Below, one piece after another: positions 1 through 17,185 of a DNA stretch of 64,000 nt. Numbering within the stretch: position 1 is the first letter of the stretch; each line of letters opens with the position of its first letter. The DNA lies in the NCBI GenBank assembly GCA_037577475.1, contig CM075206.1, forward strand, positions 11,637,401 through 11,701,400, given 5' to 3'. Source of the stretch: Chaunax sp. Z400. Its lineage: Eukaryota; Chordata; Actinopteri; Lophiiformes; Chaunacidae. The notes under the pieces are model-generated. The model did no database searches, was not told the origin of the DNA, and saw nothing but the letters and a program-made list of their open reading frames with translations. The position numbers and the translations under genes were made by a program.

Positions 1-1199
1 CCAGAAATAGAGAAGCTGATAGTTGTCTGACAGCCTCTCTCTTGTCTCTGTGGTCCTAACACAAACAAATGCTTTTGTTCTCTTTCCCCTGTGTCTTTGT
101 TTTCCTCCTGCTTTCATCCAATTACCATATTTTCCCCTCATTGTGCCTTTATGTTATTTACCACTCTGTCAGAGAATTGCAGTATTTGTTGAGCCTATGA
201 AGCTGCATACGAAGAGATGGTTATGATGACTTGTGGCGGTTTTGTCACATGAGGTGACTTTGTCCTGTGTGCCCTTAAAGCATCTGTGCTGTTAGCTGGG
301 TAAAGATGGATGACTGGTTTCTGTGTGTGGATGGTGTTGTTTTTCCCAGGGGCTCTGGTGGTGTGTGCAGCAAGTCGATAGCTCCGGCTGGTAAGTGAAG
401 TCAGCCATTACTTCAACCTCACCGACTTTCTCAATCGCTTGATGTACCGGACAAAAGAGATGAGAGGGAAAGAATGCAAGAGAGAAGAAGAAAAGGACAG
501 AATACAATAAAGCAACCTGCAGCAAGATGCATATAATGAGAAGCAATCTTCCGTCAGAGGTAAACCATGACTAATTAAAGAAGCTGATAATGCCGACCAA
601 AATCAAGCCATTAACCACAGCTACTACTTACAAGAGCCAAATTAGGTAAAGTAATTGGCCATTGCTAATTAAAGTAATTAGTATAAGCTGAAGGTGTTTG
701 GACAGATGATTTAGGGCTCTAGAGTCTCAGTACATCAAGTGGAAAAAAATGAAGCTGAAGCAAAAGATCATGAATTACATTTTAATCAGCTTCAGCACTG
801 CAGTGTCAGTGTTTCCCGTGAGTAAAAAGATGCAGCTGACTAACCTACATAGCTACACCAAAGGGGCTGCGCTGACCGTTATCTGACCTGGCCAAGCACT
901 GAGAGAGAATCACAGGTGTAAGTCTAGTCGACCAGATGTTGAGGATGTTGAGATGTTGAGGACAAAGATTCAATCCTAATATTGTACTGGTCAGATTTCA
1001 TAAAGCGGATGGGATGATGTGCTGCATCTATAGCCCTCTGCGGTCCTCTGGCAGCCTCTAGTGGAGATAATGAGTACTTACACTTTCTTTTCCATCTAGA
1101 GTCAGACAAAAGCACATGGGGAAAAATATTTCAACCTGTATTTTCATTAAAAAAAATAAATTAAATAAATTTACCTTCCAGACTTTATTTTATTCTAAG

Positions 1200-1236
<37 letters not shown>

Positions 1237-1595
1237 AGAAAGATCTTCCCAAGACAATTTCGTTACATTTTAATAAGTGTATTGATGGCATTAATGCTGA
1301 AAATTGTTATAGCATAAATTGGAATTTGACTTTTGATTTAATTCACAATCAAAAGTTAATAGCAGGAAGATTAGAAACCTGAGCACTCTAAAGAGTTCTT
1401 TGACAAGTAGTTTGAGGATGGGGTGGGAATAAAGAGGCATGAGTTGATTTTCAAAAGGACGAGACAGAAAAAAAAAAACCATGATCCCAGGAAGTTTGCA
1501 AAAGTTTGCAAAGTGTGAAAATGGTTCAGAAATCAGCAGGTGCAAATTCTAAACAGGGGTCAGCAGGAAAGGGTTAAATGAACTGATGTACTCAC
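1..1595 (-). other. cntnap2: intron after the last visible cntnap2 exon (partial)
   Basis: This is the start of the intron that follows the LamG4 exon at 1596-1689; it opens with the donor GTGAGT on the minus strand and runs off the window. The next exon should encode the end of LamG4 before the transmembrane helix. I could not find it here, so it lies outside. The stretch is AT-rich, with an (AT)n run at 1202-1234. The open frames here show no recognisable protein. Confidence 0.8.
1202..1234. repeat. (AT)n microsatellite
   Basis: About 16 uninterrupted AT dinucleotides in AT-rich intronic sequence. Confidence 0.95.
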
Positions 1596-1689
1596 CAAAC
1601 ACTTTGCCCAAGAACAGGGCCTTGACCAGGTTGAACTGTGTGTCTGAGGCGTCTGGGAGGGTGTAGCTGACTGGAGAGTAGTGATCCAA
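1596..1689 (-). CDS. cntnap2: cntnap2 exon: laminin G4, penultimate LamG4 segment
   Basis: The 94-nt minus-strand exon is preceded by the acceptor ctgtttcag and followed by the donor GTGAGT. It starts in phase 0 directly after the CAG codon of the exon at 7148-7281 and ends one base into a codon. It encodes 31 residues starting LDHYSPVSYTLP and ending ALFLGKVF, a strand-turn-strand stretch of LamG4. Human CNTNAP2, as I remember it, has LDHYPSVSYHLP and SLFLGKVI at the same place, whereas CNTNAP4/5 differ strongly. This exon is therefore the main support for the paralogue call. The remaining LamG4 part, with its cysteine pair, should follow in the next exon, beyond position 1. Confidence 0.9.
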
Positions 1690-2781
1690 CTGAAACAGTG
1701 GGAGAGAGAATGACTAGAATAAAGAGAGTCTGGATCTAAAATTTATTACCACAGCCTTTCAGAAAGACCCGGCCTATGACCTGGTTCAGAGCATTAAACA
1801 GACTATACAAGCTGATGAAGAGGAGGCGGTAATTCATTGCTGTCAGGCACTGATAATAAAGAGCTCAATGCTGCCCTCTTGTGGTTTTAAAACGTAAAGG
1901 AAACTCCAAGATGTTTCTTACTCTTTGGGCTTCATGTGTCATAGCCCGACAAGTCATATATTGCTATTTAAAAGCCATAATTTAGCATGTGAGTGGTGCT
2001 ATACATGTTTTGGGATGGGATTTCTAAAACAAGCTTGACACAATTTTTATTCTCCTGACAATAAATTATAGGTCTGAAAGCTATTTTCTCTGAGCCAGAC
2101 AATGCATATATCATTCTCCAAAGATCCATAGATCATTTTCTATAAGCTGAGAGAAAAATCAATCTATACATAATCTCCAAAGTCTGCAGCGGGCTCAAAG
2201 AGCCCCCCCCAATCTATTTCCAACAGAGAGAACGAGCAGCGTGTTTGCAAAAGACAAGCGTCGGTGGAGACGTGAGAGCAGAGAGGGTGATGGAGAGAGA
2301 CTTTAATATCGCTGCAACATAATTAACTTGTTATTGCTGTTTCACGGAAGTTTCTAATTAGCTGGGAGACTGCAGCCGGTGCCACTGATGGGAATCATTT
2401 CAACCCCACAAATTGGTTTCTGCTTGTTTCAGAAATAAAAGATCTTCTTTCCTCCCTTCTCTCCGCTCACAGGAGAACTGTATCCCAGCGTACACCGGTC
2501 TGCAGAATGCACCGGCCCAGGAAAGGAGAGGCTGAGCTGAAACAATGACTTTTGTTACTGTGCGTTTCGCTGCAAATTTTACACACACACCTATTGATGT
2601 GCTGAATAGATGTTGTGGCCTGTTATGTGGGCTGACTGTCGCTAATGGGTTGGGATTTATGTGTGTGTACATAGTTACTCTTGTTTACTGGCTTGAGTCA
2701 GCGAGTCTCCGCATACAGAAACATTTCTCCACCCCCCTACCCTTCTGGATTATTTTCTCCCTACACACATGCAAACACACC

Positions 2782-2941
<160 letters not shown>

Positions 2942-3500
2942 CATATCCTAATTTGATTCTCCTCCAAAAGCCTGTTCTCAGTGGAGCATTGTGTGGGTTT
3001 TGTGTTCACAGTGACTGGAGGGTGGGATAATGGGGTACAATTAAATTGAGCTCAGATTATTTACTTTTATCTGTGAAAACAAATTGGCTGCACCGTCAGG
3101 GATGGTGGTTTGAGTCTCCAAACCCCACAAAAAGGTCCACAGAGGACGACAGCTGGGGAAGAAAGCTAATTTCATCAAACTTTGTCAATTACAACTGCAA
3201 TTACAGGGAGCTTTCCTTTCACGCTGCGCCATTTAGACAACATTATTTTCTTTTTTAAATGCCGTTCGCTGCCTCTTAGGTTATAAAAAGCGAACATAAG
3301 CAACTAACTAATTCAGGTTTAGACAAAGAGGAAATTAACAATGCGTGAAATCTCTCTGTGCTCAAAAAGAATCTCATTTAGCCAATGTGCTACATATATT
3401 CAAACGAAGAACTTTTTTACGTTGGTGGCAGCGTTAACGATACCGAAGGGACAAAAATATCCTCCAATCAAAAGACATTAGAGGAGCTCGGTGCAAATAA

Positions 3501-3531
3501 GAGGAGAGGAGAGGAGAGGAGAGGAGGAGGA
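3501..3531. repeat. (GGAGA)n short tandem repeat
   Basis: About five to six copies of an AGGAG/GAGGA pentamer, ending in GGAGGAGG. It is purine-only on the plus strand and therefore a pyrimidine tract in the sense transcript. Confidence 0.85.
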
Positions 3532-6460
3532 AACAGAGATAAAATGTCTGGTGCCGTAAGGGATTCCTCACTTTCATCTCTCAACCTTCAGACTGTGTGA
3601 GAGGTTGAGAGAAAGGGAAAGCCAGAGATGGAGAGATGGGAATTTGTTTTGATGTAGCCTTGGTAAAAGCCTCTGATAGGAAGCTAACCTGATGAGACCC
3701 CACAGACTGCTTAAAAACCAAACACGTGCTCCGTACGCTGCACTCCACTACATATCTGCAGGTATTTGTGTGCACATGAAAATTCCACATGTTGAAAAGA
3801 GCCTTGGGACCGAGAAGGTATCAAAGTGATCTTTGTTATCATACTTCCTGTGTCTACTTCCTTTTATCGAATGACATGATCTTTCTCTCTCAGCCTTGTC
3901 CTCTCTCTCTGACTCCGTTTGCTCTCCATCTCTCTTTTTTCCCCCTCCTCGTACTTTCAGATTCCAATTACCGCGCTCCTACTTGTTCTCTGTCGTGTCT
4001 TTAAACTAAAAAGTTGTTAGTCTAAATGCCTTCAGGATTTGCAGCCCTGATACCAGAGATGCAGCCTGCAGGTAAACACTCGACTGGCTCTTTTTGGCTT
4101 GGAAATTGAATTTGATCCACCGGTGGCTCCACCAGCATTAATGACTTTTATTGCCAATGACTGTGCTCACTCATGATGTTTTATCTCAGGCGAAAGCAGC
4201 TGCAACAAGACTGCTGATGACCATGGTAGCCCCATAATAAAGGGTTGGTTCAATTTCTAATTTTCATGGCGAGCTATAAAAAAAAAAAATTGTTTTTAGG
4301 CTTTAATGCAAAACAACTTGTGACACGTTTATATTTCAGCATATCCTAATTAACCTTCAAGTGACTGAGTCGGCTCATTTATGACCACAGCCGTTCATTT
4401 ATATGTATATGTGCCGTTGTGGTATTTTTAATTGGAAAAACATTTCCCACCATGAATTTGTCAATCCATTTCTCCTACAACTTTCCACATTCATTATATA
4501 TATATTTTATATTTTTTTTACATAATAGGCTTTGATTTTATTGTAATTTCCCCCTTCTAATCACTACATTATGTTTTGCAGTGAACCATGGCTAACTAAC
4601 AGACCTAGAGTAACAAGATGAAGATCATATGTCTGACATTAGACATTAGAACATTTTAGAATATCTGTCAGCGATAAAGGAAGCAGTATAGGTATGATTA
4701 ATGCAAATAGAGCCATTAAAAATAGTATTCCTGTATAGAATATAATGAGCCATAAATGACCCCACTCAGTCATTTTAGCTGCTGCAATAGCTTGGTAGCT
4801 AGAGGGTTACGTTTGAATATTCAAAAGCAGTAAAGGTCCTTCATAGTCTGTCTGACTGCTGCTGATGGATGACGGAAGATCCATCTAGTGGTTACAGGTT
4901 ACAGAAAAGGTCTGGAGATGTTTTGCTATATTAAAAAAAATCACCTTTTAAGTTGATACAGAAGCCGTCTATGTCTCCATGTATATTAGACTGTATAATG
5001 TTGATTTCGTAGCGTAGCAGCGTGAAGCCTTTGTAGTGAGTTGACCCGACAAGATCTCGCCTGTCTGTTGGTATGCATGTCCGCATCCTGTTTACGCATG
5101 GATATTAAGCGTGTTTGTACTGCACCTTGAAAAGAGCCCAGAGGCAGTAAGAAAACATGAAAAACTTTTACTCATCAAAGTTATCTTCGTTAGCACACCT
5201 TCTGGCTCTACTTCTGGTGCCATATCTAAAAAGTTAATCTATTTTCTCTCTCCGATCCTCCCCCACAGTTCCCCTTCTTGATTATTTTTTCTTAATTCCG
5301 TGTTACATCATGCCCACCAGTGTTTCTCTAAAAAAGCGTCATCATTTAAGTACTCTTATTTAGAGCACAGCCCGGGCATATACGGAAAGTGGTTGAGCAT
5401 CAATGCGCAAGTAAGCCGTGATCAACCAGTGGATGAAGACACTGTGTGCATGCTTGTATGTACAGTATGCGTGATGAGCAAAGAAGCCCTTCAGTTGCTC
5501 CCATCGCTTTCCATGCCGGTAAAAAGGGATGTGACGTGTTGAAGTGCTCCCACTGGGGTGATCAGCAGCTGCAGGAGGTCATTTATTCAGAAAATGGGGA
5601 GGATGTTCCATCGGATGTTTCAGTTTAATTTTCTTGCTGTCTGACTTTTTCAACGTGGCGTTTGAATGTAGGTGATGAGAATCCAGTATGGATGGGGCCA
5701 TAGCTCCACGTGGAGCTGCAATGCAATGACTATTGGTTTGCAAGTGTCTTGTGATTCACTCATTCACTGCAGCCGGACTTAACAAGAACACAACTGATTA
5801 AATATTCACTGTCTATTACCACTAGAAGTGTTTATGGCTGATTAGAATTGTAGGGCAGATGCCCTGCATGTGCCTGTATCTCCACCTTCCTCTGATTATT
5901 ATCATTTTGCTGTGCAGGTGATGTTTCTGTGCATCTGCCTTTGGTTGGACCTGTCCTCAGCCAAACATTCACAGGGTGAAAGGTCCGATTCTAGGGTAAA
6001 AATGTAGCCAGGGGGTTACATTGTGCATATTTCATCAAGAAATTGAAATATGCACGCTGTTTTCAGAGGTTGAACAGCTTTGAAAGTGTAAATCTTTTAA
6101 ACTTTATAATACATGGAATAAAGTAGAAGTTTAACTTTACACCAATAATGCCACTTTACATGAGGCTTTGCATACAGATACATTTCCGCAGATTCGAGTT
6201 TGGACTATTTCTTTCTTTTTGGTTCAGATTTTGGCAAACTGTCAATGAAAAAACTAATTCATTCTGATCAGGCTGCAACCAATGATTCGATTTAACAGAT
6301 GGTCTTCTTAAATCGCAGCCTGCAGCCATATCCGAGTATTTCAGCCCAGAACAATTTCTGTAATAGTTTAGCAGAATTCTCACACCATCCTTGACAGCTA
6401 CTGACTGAAGCTTGGCTGTATTGATCTGTACTAGGCTGCTTAGCTCCAAGAGCAACCCTC

Positions 6461-6628
<168 letters not shown>

Positions 6629-7147
6629 GCTACACAGACATATGTGTATGCACCAGTATGCACAAACACACTGTCATGTACTAGGAAAAACATGCAGAGA
6701 GTCTCTTTCAGCCATGTCTTATGCACACACAGCCATGCACACCCATAAATACCTGCATATATATATAAATATATATACATATATATATAAATCACACACA
6801 TGGGCACGCATGCAAACGCACACACGGGTCGATGAATTCTCACTGCTGCTATACTTGGCTGTCTACTGGAACTGGATTAACAGTTGCAGAGGACAAGCAG
6901 TTTCATCACAGCAGAAGACTGAACAGGACACAGCGGGACACCATCCAGCTAAGACTGGCTGGGCTTGTGTGATTGTGTACATACGTCTGAGTATGTGTGT
7001 GTTGCGTGCATGTAGCTCGACTGGCCGCTCACAAGTAGAATCTTGAAGTATAAAAACTAAATATCTTGGGTTCTGAGAATCAACTGGAAGCATAAACTAT
7101 GTGTTGGAGAGCCATCAGATGTGTGTGTACGTGTTTGTGATCTGTAC

Positions 7148-7281
7148 CTGGATGGTGATGCTCCTGTCGACACGGGACATGTTAATGCTGTGTGGCTGTC
7201 CGTTGGCCAGGTTACGCTGGTCCACATCTATAGCAAATGGCGCCTTCAGACCTCCGAGGTTATACCGTACCTGAAGTGAAC
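7148..7281 (-). CDS. cntnap2: cntnap2 exon: laminin G4 core
   Basis: The 134-nt minus-strand exon has acceptor ctgtctccag and donor GTACAG. The first two bases complete the glycine codon begun in the exon at 7916-8149, and it ends in phase 0 on CAG. It encodes SLQVRYNLGG, then AIDVDQRNLANGQPHSINMS and RSITIQ: typical LamG strands with the conserved NGQPHS turn. Human CNTNAP2, from memory, reads SLQIRYNLGG and DVDHRNMANGQPHSVNIT here, so the N-glycosylation sequon (NMS here, NIT in human) is kept in place. The donor GTACAG is the weakest-looking of the eight, and skipping this exon would shift the frame. Confidence 0.93.
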
Positions 7282-7915
7282 CTGGAGACAGACAGCCAAG
7301 TTATTTGAAACCTGGTCTGGTTATTTATAAATGTCACATTCGTGTCCAGCAACTCCTTTTCCTCTTCTCTATTAAGCATGAGCTCTCATCCATAAATAAA
7401 TACCTGAATAAATCACATTCATTTTCCAGATATTTCTCAACCAACTGCCAATTTTACACTAATTTTGTCAATCCTAATTATTTTTTCCTCTGATTTAACT
7501 GAAGTGATGGTGTCAGCAGGGATGAGGAATAGTGGAGGAAGCCCTGAATGATTCATAAGGCCCATCGCTTGACAGGGGATTACACATATTTCCTGTCTCA
7601 AGGCCCTGAGTGTGCAGGAGAGCCAAGATCATCTGGCAGCACCCTCTGGCAGCGTGTTTTGTGGTTTTAGTTTGGTGACTGTGGACTAAAACACCGGATG
7701 ACCCTGTGAAATGTATGTTCTTTTTAATAAAATCACTTCTCTGAGTGCCAGCTGCTCAGCGACACCGATTTGGAAGGATTTTTTACACAACTTCACAAAC
7801 TGTGCTGCAAGGACAGCCTTAGAAAATGCACTTTGTAGCACTAACAAGCATTTCTGCAAGCATGATGCCTCACAAATGAGTAACCACAAATTGCATATAT
7901 GTGTGTGGATCTTAC
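7282..7915 (-). other. cntnap2: short cntnap2 intron (634 nt)
   Basis: Phase 1 intron between two LamG4 exons, the shortest in the window. Donor GTAAGA, acceptor ctgtctccag. AT-rich with no repeat or other feature that I can see. Confidence 0.9.
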
Positions 7916-8149
7916 CATTCTGCCTTAAAACAACAGCCAGATAGTCCTCCATCTTGGAGCTGATGTACATCAGAATAGCTGGAGCGTTGGATGTGCTAAA
8001 ACTAAAGGCCACTTCCTCCTTTGTTAGATTGACTTCATGTGGCGTCAGCTGGTAGTGAAGGATATCCGTGTCCCTACTGGCTCCGGCAACTGCTTCAGGC
8101 ATGAAATTGTATTTGACCAGCGTTCCCGCCTCAAAGAAACCCCCGACAT
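7916..8149 (-). CDS. cntnap2: cntnap2 exon: EGF2/LamG4 boundary and LamG4 start
   Basis: The 234-nt symmetric phase 1-1 exon has acceptor tctcatccag and donor GTAAGA. It opens with VGGFFEAGTLVKYNF, the entry into LamG4. A divergent linker of about 25 residues follows (around GASRDTDILHYQL), then the conserved strands EEVAFSFSTSNAPAILMYIS and DYLAVVLRQNG. As I remember human CNTNAP2, the flanks match well (VGAFFEEG, FSFSTTKAP, LLYISS) but the linker does not align clearly and is about one residue longer in human. The linker carries an NLT glycosylation sequon. The exon length is a multiple of three, so skipping it would preserve the frame but destroy LamG4. Confidence 0.93.
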
Positions 8150-8421
8150 CTGGATGAGATGACAGAAGAAATAAAGGGAAGAATTTGTATAACCACACAG
8201 GTGAGCTCACACAAAACAGCGGATTACGCCACTAACAGCAGAACATATCTTATAACATATCTGATAAAGCTTTGCAAATCATAGCAGATGCATTTATGCA
8301 TAAAAAAGCAAGCAAGCAAGAAAAATAGAGGGACAAAAAAACCAGGACGGAACTACTTTCATCGGGAAGAAGCCACAGGGAAACACTCGTAAACTCCCAC
8401 ATGTCAGGACACAACAGAATA

Positions 8422-8439
8422 GCCATATATATATATGGC
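8422..8439. repeat. 18-bp perfect palindrome around (AT)n
   Basis: GCCATATATATATATGGC reads the same on both strands. It is a short self-complementary AT repeat with GC clamps; no function inferred. Confidence 0.85.
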
Positions 8440-10960
8440 CAAAGAGAAATACGCACACGTAAATATGGCTGTGTTCATGAGGTGTAGTAAAGTGGACGGT
8501 AAATTGCTGTGCTTCACAATCTCAACCCAAACAATCAATTCTTAACCATAAGAGACCTAGTGGCATATTTCCGCCATTCCAAGGGGCTTATTGATTCTTG
8601 TAATCAAGTGTTGAGAAGGGTGTGTGTGTGTGTCTTTTTCTCTCTCTATATACTTCTTTTATCATCCATGTGTGTGTTTATGTGAATGTATGTATGCATG
8701 CAAAATGTCCCTGTGGCAGTTACAAAGGAGGCAAGAGCCACAACGTGCGTGAAATAAAACAGCAAATGGTTGCAGGCGAGCCGAGGGTTGTGCGTGTCAA
8801 TGTGGAAAATGTGGACCACAATACAAGTCAAGAATTCTAAATGAACACACATATGTATCCTATTTTAAAGCTTTACTTCACACATCGTCTCCCCCTGGAC
8901 ACAGTAAATAAAAGCCTCAAGCTCCATGACTTAAATTTAATAGAATGCTTATTACCAGAAAAAGGGTAAGTTCTCTCACTGGTATTGGTGAGCAAGCAAA
9001 ACCTCACCTCCGCTCAGCTACATCGCACCTTTTTTCGGTTTTAGGCTTCGGAGGTCTGGAGAGAACCATTTTACGCAATTGTTCTGTGTTAACCAGGCAT
9101 GCAGATTGTGAATGTTTCAAATCTCACTTTGTGTTCTGATGTGGGTGTTTAGTATGAACTCAATCACTTAAGCTAGATAAAAAGCAGTATTTCTGCCTGA
9201 GCAATATGTTTGTTTGAATTCCACCACAACAAAAAAAGAAGAAAAAAACAAAACAACACACCTGATTATCTATGGACAGAGGATGTTAAACATTTTGCCG
9301 CATATCTCACAGCGACATTCACATCTTATGACCCTACTGTTTAAAGGTATGTTAAAATACATACAGTACTTTTACTGTGTAGGCTCTCACTTCAGTATTG
9401 CCCCACCATGGCCAAGAAAGGCCAAGATCTATTCACTATACATTTGCAAGGCACTAAGCTCAGCTCTAAAAGTATTTCAGAGAAGGACATCAATCCAATG
9501 GACGAGACCGCAGTTTGATTTCGTTCAATTTGCTTTATCGCCTTTTGGGACAAACTGGAGAAAGATACGTTCTTAAAGTCTTTAAGAGTTTGTGAAGTGT
9601 CTGTGAAACTTATGGGAGTGAAGTTTGGATTTTGCTTGCAGCTGAAAATACTGTAGTAATGGTGATAGATGTTTATATTATCACAGTATTGGCTCCTAAG
9701 ATGTGTTTTTTTTTTTTTTAGTCAGACTACAATATAAAAAGAAATTGAAAAATACTGACACAATGGTGACATATGATTCATTCATTCTGATCCATTTTGC
9801 TTATTACATACTGTATGCCAGCAAATGTTTCACAATAAAATACTGTTAAGAAATAAAGAGGGCTTTAAATCTGAAACGGATAAGGGAAGTGTTGATTTTG
9901 TATTAACAGTGTAACCTTTGACAAGGAAAACAGGAGTGGATCAAAACAACAAAAATAAGACCAATTAGAAATAAAGACCTGCCTCTAATTACAGCCTGTT
10001 TCATATAAAGGCCTGACACTTTCTGCAGGTTAGGTGCATAAAGACCCCATGTTTGTATTTGATAAAATACGATATGATTGCATTTTGGACTGAGTGAGAA
10101 ATATCTGATTGTGTTTTATTTGTGAAAAGTGATTTAATTGTTAATTAATTTAATTTTCACTTTGCTTCATAATTACACGGCATTTTATAATTTAATGTCA
10201 GATCATGTTCTGACAAAATTCCACATAATTTCTTTAACTCAGCCTGTATAATAAGCAAATAAATAACTTTATTTAAAGAAAAACACTTGGCTTTATGATG
10301 TTTCACTTTTCCCCAGCAAACTGGTGTGTAACAAACATTTTAAAATTTTGTGTTGCTTAAATCTCCAGTTAGCAAACATTTCACAGTATAACTAGGTTAG
10401 GTTTAGAGCTTATGCAACTGGAACTAATCTTATTATCCTCTTCACCTTGAAAGCTAAACAGTCTTACATGGTATCTTTTATATCTTTTTCATACAAGCTG
10501 GAGATTATGTGGGGCCTATGAGGAACCCGTCAAAGTCTTTTCTGCCCTGCTGAGAAAACAAAACAAAACATAACTCTAACTATCTGCCCAGAGCCTCAGG
10601 AGCAACACACACAATTGTCTGGAAGAATAAGAGGGAATGAGAAAGCTCTGCTCCAGGGCAGAAACTCTTTATGTGTATGTATGTTCTATGTCACCATGTG
10701 ACAACGTTTTGGAAAGAGAATTTGTGCAAACATGCAAACCTCTGCAGGTATATACTGTATGTATGTGTGATATTTGTGCATGTGTGTCCACGTACATGTG
10801 CACATTGTGACCCTCAAGGGCAAAAAAGCAGAAGAATGAGAGTGCATTATAATAATAATAATGTTGTGGGATCCCCAGAGCAGTGTGTAAATATGGATTC
10901 AACGGAAATGCACTATGCAATTATGGCTGGCTTCATGCATTTTTCACTCAGTGGGAGAAT

Positions 10961-11515
10961 GGGGATAAAGGGGGAGATTAAAGAGACAGAATGGGAGTAA
11001 TTCAGAAAGAGAACACAGGAGAGGGGCAACTGGGAGAATACAGAACAAAGGAGAGGGCTGGAGAAGAAAAAAGACAGGTGAAGAGACAAGGAAGAAATTG
11101 AATTTTGTGGGGAGAGTAAAAAAAAGAGGAGGGAGAGGAAGAAGAGAAACAGAGCAGCAGGTTTAATTGGGGGGAAGGAGGAGCAAAGTGAGGGAGGAGA
11201 GAAGGGGGAGAACAGGAGACAGGAGAAACCAAAGAAGGAGGGAAGGATTAAAAGATGAAGGAGGGGAATATAAGGGATGGATTGGTTAATGGGGATCAAC
11301 AAACTAAGGAGAAGAGGAGAAGAGAAAAGCAGAGATGAAGAAGACAGAAATGGTTGTACATTAGGAGGAGAGCATCACAAACAGAGGAAAGAAGACGAAG
11401 GGTGGGGGAGGGGGGAGCATAAGGAGGAGAATAAGGAAATAGCAGCTGAAGACAGGAAGCAAAAAGGGAGAAAAGAGGAAACAAAAGAGGAAGAGGAGAG
11501 TCATGCACAGAAACG
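10961..11515. repeat. polypurine/polypyrimidine tract of about 0.5 kb
   Basis: The plus strand is overwhelmingly A and G (GGAGAGG, AAGGAGG, GAGGAGAA motifs) for over 500 nt with scattered interruptions. The cntnap2 pre-mRNA would carry it as a long C/U-rich tract. The Lys/Glu-rich and Ser/Phe/Leu-rich open frames across it are composition artefacts. Confidence 0.85.
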
Positions 11516-11580
11516 AACAGACACAAGGGTGTGCTCTCTCCCTTTCTCTTTCTTTGACATACACATTGACAGACCAACAA

Positions 11581-11582
<2 letters not shown>

Positions 11583-11623
<41 letters not shown>

Positions 11624-11624
11624 T

Positions 11625-11699
<75 letters not shown>
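11583..11699. repeat. (AC)n microsatellite with interruptions
   Basis: AC repeat broken by AAATAC near 11621 and by GCACAC units near 11651-11665, which suggests an older array than the pure ones. Confidence 0.96.
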
Positions 11700-11703
<4 letters not shown>

Positions 11704-12749
11704 GCAATCTCCAGTCTCTAAACCCTGAAATGCCTGATTGGTTATGACAGAATTCAGAGGAGGTCTTCCCATGTCTTACACACACATATATCACCACGCA
11801 CTGTCACCCTCTTCCCCGGCACAACACACTCACACTCATACATTGCTTTTCTGTCATCTTGTCACCCCCCCTGCGACGAGCACAGGAGAAAAACACTGCT
11901 CAGCTATGGGATACAAATTAATTCACATGTCGGGGATCAACTCTCTGACTCCTGGAGCTAGCATCAAGCCTCCCAACGGCAGTGCTGCTCCTCTCCCTTG
12001 AGCATTTCACGAGAACTTGTTTTGGGAGGAAGAATGCTATATGTGATGAATGCCTGTGAAACAAACATGATGTTTTAGCAATACAGCATCACGCAGGAGC
12101 AGAGTAACGCTGTGTACCATGCCTGAACTTCAAAAACCCAGAGATATCCACCGCTTGGTGAAGTGACTTACATTGGTTTTTTTTTTATTTCAAATCTCTC
12201 AGCTCTGTATTTGCACAGTTTTATTATTCAGTGAATGCACTCTAAAGTCAGGGAGAATTGGTGGGTAAGCACAATAACACTCTCAATCGATGCCTTTTAT
12301 CATAAGCCCAAACACTTTCACCTCAGACAGCTCCAAACCGAATAGGAAGTGAGGACAATCACAGAGCGCAGCAAAAATCACAGTGGGTAGTCAGGCAATG
12401 AAGCTGAAACGTAACTACTCCAGCTGTATCCTGACGCTCTTAGACTCTGGCTTTGTGAACAAAAGAGTCACTATGCTAGTAATGATAGAGGTGCCCTTCC
12501 TCAACAAAGGTGAAACGTATGAATATAAATCTAATTCAGTCATCTGCTGCTGTTAGACACCATCGGAGATTCCAAAAAGAAACCCTGCAGTGCTGGCAAA
12601 AAAAATAAAATCTGCCAATTTAAAAAAAAAAATGTCCACGACTGGAATTGTCGACATTTTTAAGATCAAAACACGTCTGACACATTTGAGTGGTCTTACA
12701 GTCCCATGATTTACCTTTTCAAATCATCTCTCCTAAAAACGCATCTCAC

Positions 12750-12986
12750 CTCTGGTGCATAACGGGCCGTCGTATGCAGTAGCAGCGCAGTCGCACAAGT
12801 AACCATTATACTTCTCCACGCACTTCCCTCCGTTCTGGCAGAACATCCCAAAACTGGTGCAGTGGCCTTGGCAACCGGGCTTGACCCCAGGCGTGACCTT
12901 GGCCCTCTCCTCCAGGTCAAGGGTGATGCCGTTCATCCGCAGGGCTCGGATGCAGCCCAGGAACCCCCTCTGGCCCCCTGCAGCGC
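12750..12986 (-). CDS. cntnap2: cntnap2 exon: end of LamG3 and EGF-like domain 2
   Basis: The 237-nt symmetric phase 1-1 exon has an acceptor ending cctcag and donor GTGAGA. It begins GAAGGQRGFLGCIRALRMNG with TLDLEERAKVTPG, the end of LamG3 with its first cysteine, and a partner cysteine in KPGCQGHC. The EGF-like module follows: GHCTSFGMFCQNGGKC, EKYNGYLCDC and AYDGPLC, which supply the six expected EGF cysteines. Human CNTNAP2, from memory, matches strongly (GFLGCIRSLRMNG, LDLEERAKVTSG, CENGGKC, YDGTFC). It lies between the last LamG3 exon (17186-17404) and the first LamG4 exon (7916-8149), as in the known domain order. Confidence 0.95.

Positions 12987-17185
<4,199 letters not shown>

Larger units (their letters stand above)
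8150..12749 (-). other. cntnap2: cntnap2 intron with polypurine tract and CA repeat
   Basis: 4600-nt phase 1 intron between the EGF2 exon and the LamG4 start. It contains an AT palindrome at 8422-8439, a T run near 9708, a long plus-strand purine-rich stretch at about 10961-11515 and an interrupted AC repeat at 11583-11699. The rest is AT-rich. The plus-strand frame at 9214-9576 has no recognisable domain and is taken as chance. Confidence 0.85.

Noticed and set aside
9214..9576. 120-codon plus-strand frame inside an intron
   Set aside because: No family resemblance and no flanking gene structure; treated as chance.
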